A stretch of DNA of 52,601 nt from an uncultured Duodenibacillus sp. GTDB taxonomy: Bacteria > Pseudomonadota > Gammaproteobacteria > Burkholderiales > Burkholderiaceae_F. The stretch is taken from NCBI GenBank assembly GCA_944388865.1, contig CALXKM010000016.1, forward strand, positions 1 to 52,601, in the 5' to 3' direction. Position numbers and translations under genes: made by a program. Under the pieces are notes generated by a model. The model was given only the letters and a program-made list of their open reading frames with translations. It had not been told where the DNA came from and did not search any database. Of this stretch, positions 1 to 8,196 are shown one piece after another (the first letter of the stretch is position 1; the number at the start of each line of letters is the position of its first letter).

Positions 1-819
1 CGGCGCTGTTGTGAATGAAAATACCGTTGAGCGCCGGACTGCTCTGACGGAGCAATCCGCCAGTAAACAGAGCGAAAAAATGTTTGAAACTGCGCGGATG
101 GAAGATTTGGCAGTTTTAGATAAACGGCTGTCAACGGAGCCGTAAAGCGTCGTATCTGCTACGAGAATAGCTTCAAAGTTGCTGTTGAGATAGCGCAAAG
201 CCAAAGATGCATAGCGGTCAGACTCAGCCTTGCTTTCTTCGCCGGTCTTGGAAGCGCCGACCGAATCGTTCTTAAACGAATACATGGCGTAGCCCGTCAA
301 GCCGGCAAAAGTCGGCGTGCGGTAGCTCACGGCATTGTCCACGCGCGTCCACATGGAAGCAGTGGCGTGGCCCGAACCAAAGCCCACGGTATAGTTTGCA
401 AAAAGCGGATCAATAGCACGGAAAAGACCGTTGGCGCCGAGCACGCTGCCGAAGATCGGCATCAGGCCGAAGGAAACAGTACCGAAGCTGCCGCTGAGGT
501 CTACGTGCGATTCACGGCCAAAGAGGCGACTCTGTTCGGAAGCGCCTGTATCGGAGGCAAACCCAGATTCAAGCGTAAAGCTCACCTTCAAACCGTTGCC
601 GAGATCTTCGCTGCCGCGAATGCCCCAGCGCGAGCCGAATTCCTTGCCGGTTTCCATTGAGAAGGAATCCTTGGCGTCCTCTCCTGCAAGATCCGAATCG
701 GAGTGCACGTAGCTAAAGCCCGTGTTGATCAAGCCGTAGAGCTCAATCTGAGGAGCTGCACTTGCCGTACCGATGAATGCACCAGCAACCGACAAGGCAA
801 GAAGCGTCTTTTTCATCAT
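1..819 (-). CDS. Outer-membrane porin, betaproteobacterial type (3' end outside window)
   Basis: General diffusion porin that forms a trimeric outer-membrane beta-barrel. The reading frame opens with two ATGs (819 and 816) behind a good ribosome site (AAAGGAAGAG). It encodes a Sec signal peptide (MMKKTLLALSV..., likely cut after TASA), then the Gram-negative porin start APQIELYGLINTGFSY and the hallmark SRWGIRGSEDLGNGLKVSF block near residues 63-81. The frame stays open to base 1 (273 codons); porins of this family have about 350-400 residues, so the C-terminal strands lie to the left of the window. The last ~40 codons in the window are rich in Ser, Arg and Cys and do not look like alternating beta-strands, so a frameshift near position 120 cannot be excluded. 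It appears to be transcribed alone. Confidence 0.9.
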   Translation of the reverse strand, partial: MMKKTLLALSVAGAFIGTASAAPQIELYGLINTGFSYVHSDSDLAGEDAKDSFSMETGKEFGSRWGIRGSEDLGNGLKVSFTLESGFASDTGASEQSRLFGRESHVDLSGSFGTVSFGLMPIFGSVLGANGLFRAIDPLFANYTVGFGSGHATASMWTRVDNAVSYRTPTFAGLTGYAMYSFKNDSVGASKTGEESKAESDRYASLALRYLNSNFEAILVADTTLYGSVDSRLSKTAKSSIRAVSNIFSLCLLADCSVRAVRRSTVFSFTTAP

Positions 820-1128
820 AGTTGCTCTTCCTTTGGTTGGAATTGGGATGTTTTAATACGCCCACGAGTTTAGAAATGATGAAAAACTTAGAGGAGAGTC
901 ATGAGAGTGCCATCAAACTAGTAGAACTACTTAATCACTCAGTATCATTTTTATTCGGCGCAAATGCAGGCTTTTTGAGCTGCACCTAATCTAAAAGACG
1001 TATAAAAAAGGCGCCCTAAAGCGTTGATGTTTTGCAACTTTTCAACGCATTTTTCAAATGCTCAAGGCAAAAAGCTTCAACGCAATCTGACTCCGCTGCT
1101 TCTTTTTTGTTTTGCTTGGGGCTTGTCA
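820..1128. other. Intergenic region, porin leader
   Basis: This 309-base gap is more AT-rich than its neighbours and holds the porin promoter and leader, reading leftwards. I see no convincing -35/-10 pair and no protein-like reading frame. A short inverted repeat at 1021-1048 is listed separately. Confidence 0.5.
1004..1048 (-). terminator. Candidate terminator of the Crp/Fnr-type gene
   Basis: Inverted repeat GCGTTGA (1021-1027) / TCAACGC (1042-1048). Read leftwards it is followed, after a short GGCGCC palindrome, by a run of six T (plus-strand A run near 1004-1010). The position downstream of the regulator's stop codon fits, but the gap between stem and T-run is longer than usual. Confidence 0.35.
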
Positions 1129-1974
1129 TCAGTCTTTGTCGTCGTCTGAAAACAAGTTCGTCAGCGTCGCACGCGGAGGATGATCTGTTTCCTCTTCCAG
1201 ATTCCGGATCCATTTATGGATGGGCTTTAAAACATCGAGTTTGATGCGGGCTACGTCGCCGCTCACCACATAGTCGCCCCTCAGCTTCAACGCATTGACG
1301 CTGCGATCGAGCGTTGCGCTCGAACAATTTAGAACTGCTCTGAGAGCTTCACCTCTTAACGGCAAAGGCATGCGCACCCAAGCAACGTCATGTTCAATCT
1401 CAAGATGCCCAAAAGCGACAGCCCAGGACAGCAAAAAGGCCAAGAGCCGCCCTTCGATATCCATCTGCGCCAGAATGCCAAAGCCGAGCCTATCGGAGAG
1501 CGCCATCTTTTCGAATTCGCTTGAGACAAGAAGCGTGAATTCAGGATCGTTTTTGCACACGCCCATAACGAGTGAATGAGGAACGCTCACCACGACGCTT
1601 GGCACAACTGCAAAATAACTTCCAATGCAGGGACTACGGCTGAAAAAATTTAGGTTCCCGCAAGCCAGTCTGCCAGGCACCGAAAAAGCCATGGCAGGAC
1701 TCGACTGACTATACGCACAACCAAAAAACCGCGCAGTAATGCCCAACTTTACAAGCACCAGACGATCGACCTTGTCGGTCACTTTGCCCAGCACCGGATC
1801 GTGCGCATTGAGCTGCTTTTCAACACCCCAGCGCTCGATCAAGGAACGGAGCTTTGGATGCAGCGTCGGAGCAAGCCACGGGTAGATTGGGAAATTTCCG
1901 TTGCCGTCTTCCCTAATTTCCTTGTCTCGAGAACTCTCAATTTCCTTGAACCAACTAGCTGATGGCGCTCTCAT
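1129..1974 (-). CDS. Crp/Fnr-family transcriptional regulator
   Basis: 281-residue protein with the two-part plan of the Crp/Fnr family: an N-terminal effector-domain-sized region of about 180 residues and a C-terminal winged helix. The best family signature is the C-terminal half: a dimer-helix-like stretch with GRLLAFLLSWA, then CSSATLDRSVNALKLRGDYVV, which matches the recognition helix and wing. The N-terminal region lacks the cysteine cluster of FNR and the cAMP-contact motif of Crp, so the signal sensed is unknown; it could be a redox or anaerobiosis regulator by analogy with relatives. ATG at 1974 is the only sensible start. It is monocistronic between the porin and pncC. Subfamily not assigned. 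Confidence 0.8.
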   Translation of the reverse strand: MRAPSASWFKEIESSRDKEIREDGNGNFPIYPWLAPTLHPKLRSLIERWGVEKQLNAHDPVLGKVTDKVDRLVLVKLGITARFFGCAYSQSSPAMAFSVPGRLACGNLNFFSRSPCIGSYFAVVPSVVVSVPHSLVMGVCKNDPEFTLLVSSEFEKMALSDRLGFGILAQMDIEGRLLAFLLSWAVAFGHLEIEHDVAWVRMPLPLRGEALRAVLNCSSATLDRSVNALKLRGDYVVSGDVARIKLDVLKPIHKWIRNLEEETDHPPRATLTNLFSDDDKD

Positions 1975-2204
1975 GTCTGAGCCTCTTTCGTCTTATTGCC
2001 TACCGCAGACGCAGACAGCGAAGCACCAGCACCTACCCGAATGATCTAAGCAAAACTGTGCAGTCCGCGTCAGGTTGTTACCCGAAAGAAGAAGATACGG
2101 TTTTTCAACATTGAAACAACCTTCCTAGGCGGGTTGTCACTAACGGGAAAACCCTGACAAAAAGAGATCTTTTTCCAACAGCTTACATAGCAACACGCCG
2201 CAAC
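1975..2204. other. Intergenic region between regulator and pncC
   Basis: 230 bases without a gene. It contains an inverted pair AGGTTGTT (2072-2079) / AACAACCT (2115-2122) upstream of the Crp/Fnr-type gene, which could be an operator but is widely spaced. Near 2158-2175 an AT-only hairpin (AAAAAGA/TCTTTTT) sits just after the pncC stop codon. Confidence 0.3.
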
Positions 2205-2741
2205 TTATCGCATGAAAGACTCTGCGCTCTCAATGAGTCCCTGAAGCGCACGCAAAATGCTTTGCATGCGCACCGCTCGACGGTCTCCCTCAAAATGCTC
2301 CGTCGTGGTTTGAACGAGCGGGGCTGCAGCATTCTCGACACGGACAGCAAAGCCAAAGCAGACCGTGCCGACAGGTTTTCCGGGAACAGCACCGCCCGGG
2401 CCGGCAATGCCCGTAACGGACACGGCGCAATTTGCCTTCGGGCACGCAGCAAGGGCGCCTGAGGCCATCTCGCAGGCCGTCTGCTCGCTCACCGCCCCAT
2501 AGGCTTTAAGCGTTTCTTCGCGCACGCCTAAAAGATCGTGCTTGGCATCATTGGTATACGTTGCAAAGCCACGGTCAAACCAGCCGCTTGAACCAGCGAT
2601 CTGCGTGATTACAAAAGAAACGCCGCCCGCCGTGCAGCTTTCAGCCGTCACGCACACAAGCCCCTTTTCATTAGCAATGCGGCCAAGCTCTTGAGCAGCC
2701 TCTTCAATGCGCATCTGAATCTCACGCAGATTTGTCGCCAT
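2205..2741 (-). CDS. pncC: Nicotinamide-nucleotide amidohydrolase (CinA C-terminal domain family)
   Basis: Deamidates nicotinamide mononucleotide to nicotinate mononucleotide, recycling NAD breakdown products in the cytoplasm. The 178 residues form the single C-terminal domain of CinA: CVTAESCTAGGVSF near residue 30 and SVTGIAGPGGAVPGKPVGTVCFG around residues 110-130 are the family's most conserved blocks. There is no N-terminal molybdopterin-binding-like domain, as is usual for the short PncC proteins. ATG at 2741 gives full length. It is the last gene of the minus-strand thiL-pgpA-pncC run, a typical order in betaproteobacteria; 85 bases separate it from pgpA. Confidence 0.93.
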   Translation of the reverse strand: MATNLREIQMRIEEAAQELGRIANEKGLVCVTAESCTAGGVSFVITQIAGSSGWFDRGFATYTNDAKHDLLGVREETLKAYGAVSEQTACEMASGALAACPKANCAVSVTGIAGPGGAVPGKPVGTVCFGFAVRVENAAAPLVQTTTEHFEGDRRAVRMQSILRALQGLIESAESFMR

Positions 2742-2826
2742 ATTTTGTTCTCACAACCGTTGTATTGGACCACGACGAAAAAAGATCTCGACTTGACGTA
2801 GCCGCTGCACTTTGCATTTTTGAGTT

Positions 2827-3390
2827 TTAAAAGACTCCAGAAAAAAGCGAAATGCCGGGCAGAAGACGCGAGACGATCATATCGATAACAATAACGACGG
2901 CCGTTGCCCAAACGGCGGCAAAAAAGTCGTCAAGCATAATTCCCCAGCCGTTTTTCATCTTTTCATCAATGATGCTCGCCGGGGGCAGCTTCACAATGTC
3001 AAAGATGCGAAACGCTGCAAATGCAGCCAGCCACCCTGCAGGATTTTGCGGCAGCATCACGCACACCAGCCAAACGGCTGCAACCTCATCAATGACGATG
3101 CAGCCTGCGTCCTCCACCCCCAAATCGTCGCTCGTCTTCTGCGAAGCCCAGGCGCCAATGATGAAGATCATCGCGATGACGGCAAGCAGCATCTGCCAGT
3201 CGAGAAACTGCACCATTGCGATCCAGACGAGCACGCCGGCAGCCGTGCCCCACGTCCCCGGCCCCGGGCGCAGCAGCCCGGCACCGAAAAAGAGAGCAAG
3301 CGCATGGGCCGGATGCGAAAAAACAAATTTCATCGTCGGCCTGACGCTGTTGGCCGGATTGTCTGCAGCGTACTTTTCACGCAATCCCAT
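2827..3390 (-). CDS. pgpA: Phosphatidylglycerophosphatase A
   Basis: Inner-membrane phosphatase that converts phosphatidylglycerol phosphate to phosphatidylglycerol. The 187-residue protein carries the signature RPGPGTWGTAAG near residues 41-52, the acidic pair in GCIVIDEVAA, and the DDFFAAVWA block near the C-terminus, with three to four hydrophobic membrane segments. I use ATG at 3390 (MGLREKYA); a TTG six codons upstream is also in frame but has no better ribosome site. It follows thiL after a short gap, the standard thiL-pgpA pairing. Confidence 0.94.
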   Translation of the reverse strand: MGLREKYAADNPANSVRPTMKFVFSHPAHALALFFGAGLLRPGPGTWGTAAGVLVWIAMVQFLDWQMLLAVIAMIFIIGAWASQKTSDDLGVEDAGCIVIDEVAAVWLVCVMLPQNPAGWLAAFAAFRIFDIVKLPPASIIDEKMKNGWGIMLDDFFAAVWATAVVIVIDMIVSRLLPGISLFSGVF

Positions 3391-3426
3391 GTTCTGCTCA
3401 AACCTCAAAAGTGCTCAGAGCGATCC

Positions 3427-4431
3427 TCAAGCAAAATGATCAAAACCTGTCGAAGGCAGCAGCAAAAGCTCGCCCCTTTCATCGTGAAGCCGAAGCTGCT
3501 CGGCATCTGGCTCCGGCGCCTTCTCAATAATGCGTCCGATGCGGGTCACCGGCGTCAAAGCAGAAATCGAAGCCTGCTCAATGAGACCTCGCTTTTCGGG
3601 CGGCGCTGTAAAGACAAGCTCATAGTCATCGCCTCCGCTCATCGCCGCCTCAAGCTGCATGGCGCGCGAAAGCGCTTTGACGGCCGGATGCACTGGAACC
3701 AGCTCCCACTGCACGTCTGCAGCCACCTGACTACGCTCGAGAATATGCCCCAGATCCTGAGCAAGGCCGTCAGAAATGTCCGCGCAGGCGCTTGCTGAAC
3801 TCAACAGCGCGGTTCCCAGCGCATTTCTTGCCTCGGGGCGATCCATGCGGTGCGCTGCCGACGGGAAAAGCTCGTGAGGAAGCGTCCACTTGCCCCAGCG
3901 ATGCATCAGCGCGGCGTACGACCCGCCAATTGAACCCGATACCCAAATATCGTCGCCCGGGCGAGCACCTGCTCGCGTCAGTCCCATCTCAGAGGGCAAA
4001 TCACCCATGGCCGTAATCGAGATGGTCACCGGAGCATGAGCCTCTCCGACCGTGGCCGTACGCGTCGTATCGCCGCCCAAAAGCGGGCAGCCCGAAGCCA
4101 AAGAGAGCTCCATCAAGCCTTTGGTAAAGCCCGAAAGCCAGGCGTCGTCGCGCGCTGGAAGCGCAATCGATAAAAAGAACGCTCGGGGAACAGCGCCAGC
4201 TGCCGCCAAATCGGACAAATTAACTGCCAGAGCCTTGTAGCCCACGTCTTCGGGACGCGCCGAGGGCAGAAAATGCGTGCCGATGGCCATCATATCGGTG
4301 GTAACGGCTATGCGTCCGGCCGGCATATCAATGATGGCGCAATCATCGCCCACCCCTTTGCTGCGCCAGGCTCCGAACGCATCATGCGTGAAATAACGCT
4401 CAATGATGGAAAATTCACCGTTTTGAACCAT
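3427..4431 (-). CDS. thiL: Thiamine-monophosphate kinase
   Basis: ATP-dependent phosphorylation of thiamine monophosphate to thiamine diphosphate, the last step of coenzyme synthesis. The 334 residues match the family length. It starts with the typical GEFSIIERYF and carries GVGDDCAIIDMPAG (residues ~22-35), the nucleotide/Mg2+ segment LAVNLSDLAAAGAVP, the GGDTT motif and ADISDGLAQDLGH. The frame is open 109 codons further upstream, but those codons overlap nusB and look non-coding; ATG 4431 has AGAGG eight bases ahead. It lies in the nusB-thiL-pgpA order, but with 140 bases after nusB rather than direct contact. Confidence 0.95.
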   Translation of the reverse strand: MVQNGEFSIIERYFTHDAFGAWRSKGVGDDCAIIDMPAGRIAVTTDMMAIGTHFLPSARPEDVGYKALAVNLSDLAAAGAVPRAFFLSIALPARDDAWLSGFTKGLMELSLASGCPLLGGDTTRTATVGEAHAPVTISITAMGDLPSEMGLTRAGARPGDDIWVSGSIGGSYAALMHRWGKWTLPHELFPSAAHRMDRPEARNALGTALLSSASACADISDGLAQDLGHILERSQVAADVQWELVPVHPAVKALSRAMQLEAAMSGGDDYELVFTAPPEKRGLIEQASISALTPVTRIGRIIEKAPEPDAEQLRLHDERGELLLLPSTGFDHFA

Positions 4432-4571
4432 TTCGACCTCTGAGAAAAATCCTTCAAGCACAAAAAGGCACGGAGCGACCGAAAATTCGACTTTTTCGGC
4501 TGCGCCGCGCCCTTTGAGTATCCGCTCAAGTCGTATGGCGCCGTCAGTGCGCCGCCCTTTTTGCGAAAAAA
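4432..4571 (-). promoter_or_regulatory. nusB-thiL spacer with hairpin
   Basis: These 140 bases lie where the two genes are commonly adjacent. On the transcribed strand there is a perfect seven-pair stem, CCGAAAA/TTTTCGG (plus coordinates 4479-4485 and 4493-4499). I do not find the conserved CTGAGA core of a TPP riboswitch. It may be an attenuator, a local promoter or neutral spacer. Confidence 0.25.
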
Positions 4572-5087
4572 CTAATGTTTGGCCGACTGCACTTCGTCCG
4601 GACGAACCTCTGCGGCAATCTTGTCGAGCACGCCGTTGACGAGCTTGTAGCCCTTGTCGGCGCCAAACTGCTTGGAGAGCTCGACGGCTTCGTTGATCAC
4701 GACGCGATAGGGATTTTCCATTCTGTGAATGAGCTCCCAGACGCCGATCATGAGACATGCGCGCTCCACGACTGAAAGTCTTGAAGGCTCGCGGTCAAGG
4801 TGTCGAGAAAGACGCTCCTCAATGGCTGCGCGCTCTTCAAGAACGCCGCCCAGAATCTCGCGATAAAACTCCTTATCGCAATCTTCAAAATCTGCAGGCG
4901 TCAGATCACAGCCCGACACGGGCTGCCCCTCGTCGGTAATCACCGACACGAGGTTGGCATCAATGGCGGCAAAGTCTGCAGCCGGATTGATGATTGACTC
5001 GTAGATGCCAAGCAGAGCAAACTCGCGCGCCTTGCGACGCTTGCCCACAACCGAAGGAATGCGGTTATGCTCACTCATCGTCGTCAT
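4572..5087 (-). CDS. nusB: Transcription antitermination factor NusB
   Basis: Binds boxA RNA together with NusE/S10 and supports antitermination, chiefly on rRNA operons. The 171-residue all-helical protein has the N-terminal [16 protein letters not shown], the central [16 protein letters not shown] and the C-terminal [31 protein letters not shown], the usual fingerprint of the family. Its start overlaps the end of ribH by 17 bases (5071-5087), showing translational coupling in the ribH-nusB operon that is common in proteobacteria. Confidence 0.96.
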   Translation of the reverse strand: MTTMSEHNRIPSVVGKRRKAREFALLGIYESIINPAADFAAIDANLVSVITDEGQPVSGCDLTPADFEDCDKEFYREILGGVLEERAAIEERLSRHLDREPSRLSVVERACLMIGVWELIHRMENPYRVVINEAVELSKQFGADKGYKLVNGVLDKIAAEVRPDEVQSAKH

Positions 5088-5574
5088 CCGTCATGTCGAA
5101 CATATCAAAATCCGACTCAGGCAGCACATTGACGAGATTGGCCATTTCCACGGCGCAACGCGCGCAGTCCACACCCTTCATCTTGGTGCGGGCCTTGCAC
5201 TGATCGTCGTTTTCAGTGGTCAGAATGCCGTTGGCAATCGGAATGTCGCACTCAGCGCTGACGCGGGCCACGCCAGCTGCCGACGTATTGGAGACGATCT
5301 CAAAATGATAGGTCTCGCCGCGAATGACGGCCCCCAAAGCGATCAGCGCATCAAAGCTGCCGCTTTCGGCTAAATGCTCAAGCGCAAACGGAATTTCCAG
5401 CGCGCCGGGCACGGAGACGTGCGTGATGTCTTCTTCGTCAACACCGAGGTTGATGAGTTCCTGCAGACAGGCCTCAAATTCTTCTTTCCCGGCATATTCG
5501 TTGAAGCGGGAAACGACAACGCCAATACGCAGGCCGGTGCCATCGAGACTTCCTGCAATCTTCTCAACTGCCAT
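5071..5574 (-). CDS. ribH: 6,7-dimethyl-8-ribityllumazine synthase
   Basis: Condenses the ribityl-aminopyrimidine with dihydroxybutanone phosphate to form lumazine, the substrate of riboflavin synthase. The 167 residues include [14 protein letters not shown] near the N-terminus, the substrate loop [14 protein letters not shown], and [14 protein letters not shown] with the catalytic histidine. The C-terminal tail is acidic ([12 protein letters not shown]), a few residues longer than usual. It heads the ribH-nusB unit. The bifunctional ribBA gene often found just upstream of ribH in betaproteobacteria is absent here. Confidence 0.96.
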   Translation of the reverse strand: MAVEKIAGSLDGTGLRIGVVVSRFNEYAGKEEFEACLQELINLGVDEEDITHVSVPGALEIPFALEHLAESGSFDALIALGAVIRGETYHFEIVSNTSAAGVARVSAECDIPIANGILTTENDDQCKARTKMKGVDCARCAVEMANLVNVLPESDFDMFDMTDDDDE

Positions 5575-5939
5575 GTGTTTGTACTCCTATTGGTCATCAG
5601 AGAACCCGCAGGGGCTCTCTTTTGTTTTGTGTGGAGGTATTTTAGCGAGACAGACCGCAAAAAGCCTCCTGCAAGCCTTCAAAATCAACGCAAAGAGCCA
5701 TGTTCGAGGCTTTTTTCCATGAATTTGCCTCTTTGCGGGATGTTGTTGCCTACGCAAAAAATTATCGAAGCTCAGCTACGGAGGCGGAGCTGCAGCTAAG
5801 AAATTCCTTCTCGAGCTTGAAGGCATTCGTCTCACTCAGGCCGTAAGTTGTCCTTAAGACAGCCCGCTTGCTCCAGACGAGATCGACGTTGCTAGACTAT
5901 GGGCCTTGCTGACTGATCTTGAATTTTTTACCATCTTCC
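5575..5939. other. Intergenic region upstream of ribH
   Basis: 365 bases between the ribH start and a divergently oriented membrane gene. The ribH leader can form a stem from AGAG..CCC and GGG..CTCT at about 5600-5621. No FMN-riboswitch consensus is apparent. The centre contains a short reading frame (5700-5846), listed separately, and is otherwise unexplained. Confidence 0.4.
5700..5846 (+). CDS. Possible small ORF or gene remnant, 48 aa
   Basis: ATG at 5700 opens a 48-codon frame (MFEAFFHEFASLRDVV...) ending with TAA at 5844-5846, with AAAGAG close before the start. The composition is protein-like (YAKNYRSSATEAELQL), but a second frame over the same bases also stays open, as happens by chance in this GC-rich sequence. 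I do not recognise a family. It may be a decayed end of a lost gene. Confidence 0.2.
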   Translation: MFEAFFHEFASLRDVVAYAKNYRSSATEAELQLRNSFSSLKAFVSLRP

Positions 5940-6452
5940 ATGTCTTCTGATACCGGCACGTTCATTGCAGCGATTTGCTTTCTGCTTGCTGTTTTCTACA
6001 CAGTCATTCAGCTTTTGCGGCTGATCTTTCCCGTCTGGGCCTGGCGCTACGAAAAAAATTCAATTGAAGCCACGGAACTGCTCGAGCGCGCTCTACCCTA
6101 TGCCACGCCCCGACAAATCGCCGACAGCGCCCCGGCGCAAAGCTGCTTTAACCGTCTGATGCAGGAAAAGAACATCACCGAACAAGAGCGTCCTTTTCAA
6201 GTAAAGTTTCGCCGCCGCATTCTGCTGATCGTCATCTTCACCGGTCTTCTGATGTATCTGCGCTTTACGGCCAACAATGTTCCGGCAGAGGCGCCGCTTC
6301 TTGCGCTTGACCTCGTGCTTGTAGCCGTTGGCATGATGTTCGGTGATCTGGCGCGCTACCGCATCTGGCGCACGCAAAGCCACGTGCGCCAAATGCTGCT
6401 CGCAAACGAACAAGCCGCACAGAACAACGCCAAGGCTGAAGCGAGCGGCTAG
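5940..6452 (+). CDS. Hypothetical inner-membrane protein
   Basis: About 170 residues, family not recognised. I see an N-terminal membrane segment (TFIAAICFLLAVFYTVIQLLRLIF), a ~65-residue soluble part with many charged residues, then two further hydrophobic segments (ILLIVIFTGLLMYL and LLALDLVLVAVGMMFG) and a basic C-terminal helix. ATG at 5940 is preferred to the upstream in-frame TTG at 5919; neither has a strong ribosome site. It is the only plus-strand gene in the riboflavin/cofactor block, and its last four bases overlap the end of the convergent old-yellow-enzyme gene. Function unknown. Confidence 0.7.
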   Translation: MSSDTGTFIAAICFLLAVFYTVIQLLRLIFPVWAWRYEKNSIEATELLERALPYATPRQIADSAPAQSCFNRLMQEKNITEQERPFQVKFRRRILLIVIFTGLLMYLRFTANNVPAEAPLLALDLVLVAVGMMFGDLARYRIWRTQSHVRQMLLANEQAAQNNAKAEASG

Positions 6453-7522
6453 AAAAAAGCTGGAATATACGGAGCCGGTGCTTGTACGACGGCATGCAGC
6501 TCCTGAGCGGCCATCCGCCCCCATTGAGGATTGCGGATCATTTCGCGCCCAATGCATACGCCGTCGGCATCGCCCGCAGCAATGATCGCCTCGGCCTGCA
6601 GCGGCTCGGTGATGTTGCCGGCAGCATAAGTCACAATGCCGGTCTGCTCGCGAATCGTGCGCGCGTACTTTTGCACCATAATCCTGCCCGAGGGCATTTG
6701 CTGAGCCAGGTCAAGCCCGCCGCCCGAAGATACGTCAACGGCGCTGACGCCCTCGTTTCTGGCGCACTTTACAAATAAAGCAACATCTTCAATTTGAAGG
6801 CCGCCGGGCAGCCAGTCGCAAGCCGGCACGCGAAGCGCCAAGACAAGTTCTGGCGCTGCCGCGCGCACAGCGCGAATGACTTCAAGCGCAAAACGCATGC
6901 GCGCATGCTCATCCCCGCCCCATGCATCGGCACGACGATTGGTTGCCGGCGACAAAAACTGATGCAGCAAGTAGCCGTAAGCAGCATGCAGCTGAATGCC
7001 GTCGAAACCTGCCCGAGCTGCCCTGACGGCAGCCGCTGCGAAATCGGCAATGACCCGCTCAATGTCGTCTTCGGTCATCACCCTCGGGGCTGATGCATCG
7101 GCAAAATAGCTGCCTTCGGAGGGCGCAAGCAGGTCTGCCCCCCACTCCTGGCGCGAGAGCACTCTTTTTTCCCGTGCAGGATCAGCTCGTCCGCCCTTGC
7201 GGCCGGCGTGAGATAGCTGCACAAACAGCCGAGTGCCTTCAGATTTCTTGCGGCAGTTCTCGACGAGCTCGGCCATCGCCCGCTGCTGAGCATCGTTGTA
7301 AAGCCCCAGACAGCGCGTCGTAATTCTCCCCTCCGGTGAAACGGCCGTTGCCTCAACAACCACCAAACCGGCTCCCGAGTCGACAAGCTTGGCGTAGTGC
7401 TGCATATGCCAGGCGCCGACCAGGCCATCATCGGCACGGCACTGGCACATCGGGGGAACGCAGATGCGGTTGGGAATCGTCAGGCCGCCGACTTCAATGG
7501 GCGTAAACAAGAGTGCGCTCAT
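6449..7522 (-). CDS. Old yellow enzyme family FMN-dependent ene-reductase
   Basis: 357-residue TIM-barrel flavoprotein of the YqjM/NamA class, which reduces activated C=C bonds with NAD(P)H. Visible features are LFTPIEVGGLTIPNRI at the start, Cys26 in the PPMCQC motif that tunes the flavin in YqjM, FVQLSHAGRKG (residues 100-110), and the substrate-binding loop at 179-190. There the usual HAAHGYL reads HAAYGYL, so the second carbonyl-binding His is Tyr182. Tyr28 of YqjM is Cys28 here. It lies 15 bases downstream of ribE and is probably co-transcribed with it. The physiological substrate is unknown. Confidence 0.88.
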   Translation of the reverse strand: MSALLFTPIEVGGLTIPNRICVPPMCQCRADDGLVGAWHMQHYAKLVDSGAGLVVVEATAVSPEGRITTRCLGLYNDAQQRAMAELVENCRKKSEGTRLFVQLSHAGRKGGRADPAREKRVLSRQEWGADLLAPSEGSYFADASAPRVMTEDDIERVIADFAAAAVRAARAGFDGIQLHAAYGYLLHQFLSPATNRRADAWGGDEHARMRFALEVIRAVRAAAPELVLALRVPACDWLPGGLQIEDVALFVKCARNEGVSAVDVSSGGGLDLAQQMPSGRIMVQKYARTIREQTGIVTYAAGNITEPLQAEAIIAAGDADGVCIGREMIRNPQWGRMAAQELHAVVQAPAPYIPAFF

Positions 7523-7537
7523 GAAACACCGGCCAAA

Positions 7538-8164
7538 TTAGAACAGATCGTCGCCTTCTTTGTCGCGAAGCGAGACCATGCGTTCGATGTAGCGCGCCAA
7601 TGTGTCGATCTCGAGATTGACCCAGTCCTGGGCCTTGAGATGCTTAAGAGTCGTCACCTCAATCGTATGCGGAATCAGATTGATGCTGATGAGCGCCCCC
7701 ATAGCCGTGTCTTCGACCGAATTGATGGTAAGCGAAACGCCGTTGACGGTGACCGAGCCCTTGTAGGCAAGATACGGAGAAAGCTTGAGCGGCGCGCGAA
7801 TGACAAGCTTGTAGCTTTCGGCCACTTTTTCAAAAGACTCCACTGAACCCACGCCGTCGACATGGCCGCTGACGAGATGCCCGTCGACGCGATCACCCAG
7901 GCGCATGGCCTTTTCGAGATTGACTTCACCAAAAGTATCGAGACCAGCGGTCTTCGAGAGGCTCTCGCCGCTCACATCAATCTGAAAGTCGCGGCCGTCG
8001 ATCTTGGTGACGGTCATGCAGGCGCCGTTGACGGCAATAGAGTCGCCGACGCGCACCTCTTCAAGATGAAACTCCTCGGGCGTCGTAATCGTCAAACGCA
8101 CGCCGTTGCCGAGTTTTTCAGGTTCGCGCACTTTGCCGATGGCTTGAATAATTCCGGTAAACAT
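7538..8164 (-). CDS. ribE: Riboflavin synthase, alpha subunit
   Basis: Dismutates two lumazine molecules to riboflavin plus the pyrimidine precursor. The 208 residues show the internal duplication of the family: MFTGIIQAIGKV at the N-terminus, two barrels each with a V-N-G-x-S/C-M/L-T motif (SIAVNGACMTV and SVTVNGVSLTI), and GHLVSGHVDGVG between them. Length is normal (about 200-215). It follows ribD and precedes the ene-reductase gene on the same strand. Confidence 0.96.
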   Translation of the reverse strand: MFTGIIQAIGKVREPEKLGNGVRLTITTPEEFHLEEVRVGDSIAVNGACMTVTKIDGRDFQIDVSGESLSKTAGLDTFGEVNLEKAMRLGDRVDGHLVSGHVDGVGSVESFEKVAESYKLVIRAPLKLSPYLAYKGSVTVNGVSLTINSVEDTAMGALISINLIPHTIEVTTLKHLKAQDWVNLEIDTLARYIERMVSLRDKEGDDLF

Positions 8165-8196
8165 TTTTGTTTTTGTTCCTTAAGTGATTAAAGTTT

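Noticed and set aside
4432-4571. TPP riboswitch before thiL
   Set aside because: The conserved CTGAGA and the second conserved strand are missing, and the only clear stem is AT-rich and short.
5575-5939. FMN riboswitch before ribH
   Set aside because: No conserved six-stem pattern or consensus boxes are seen; only one simple hairpin is present.
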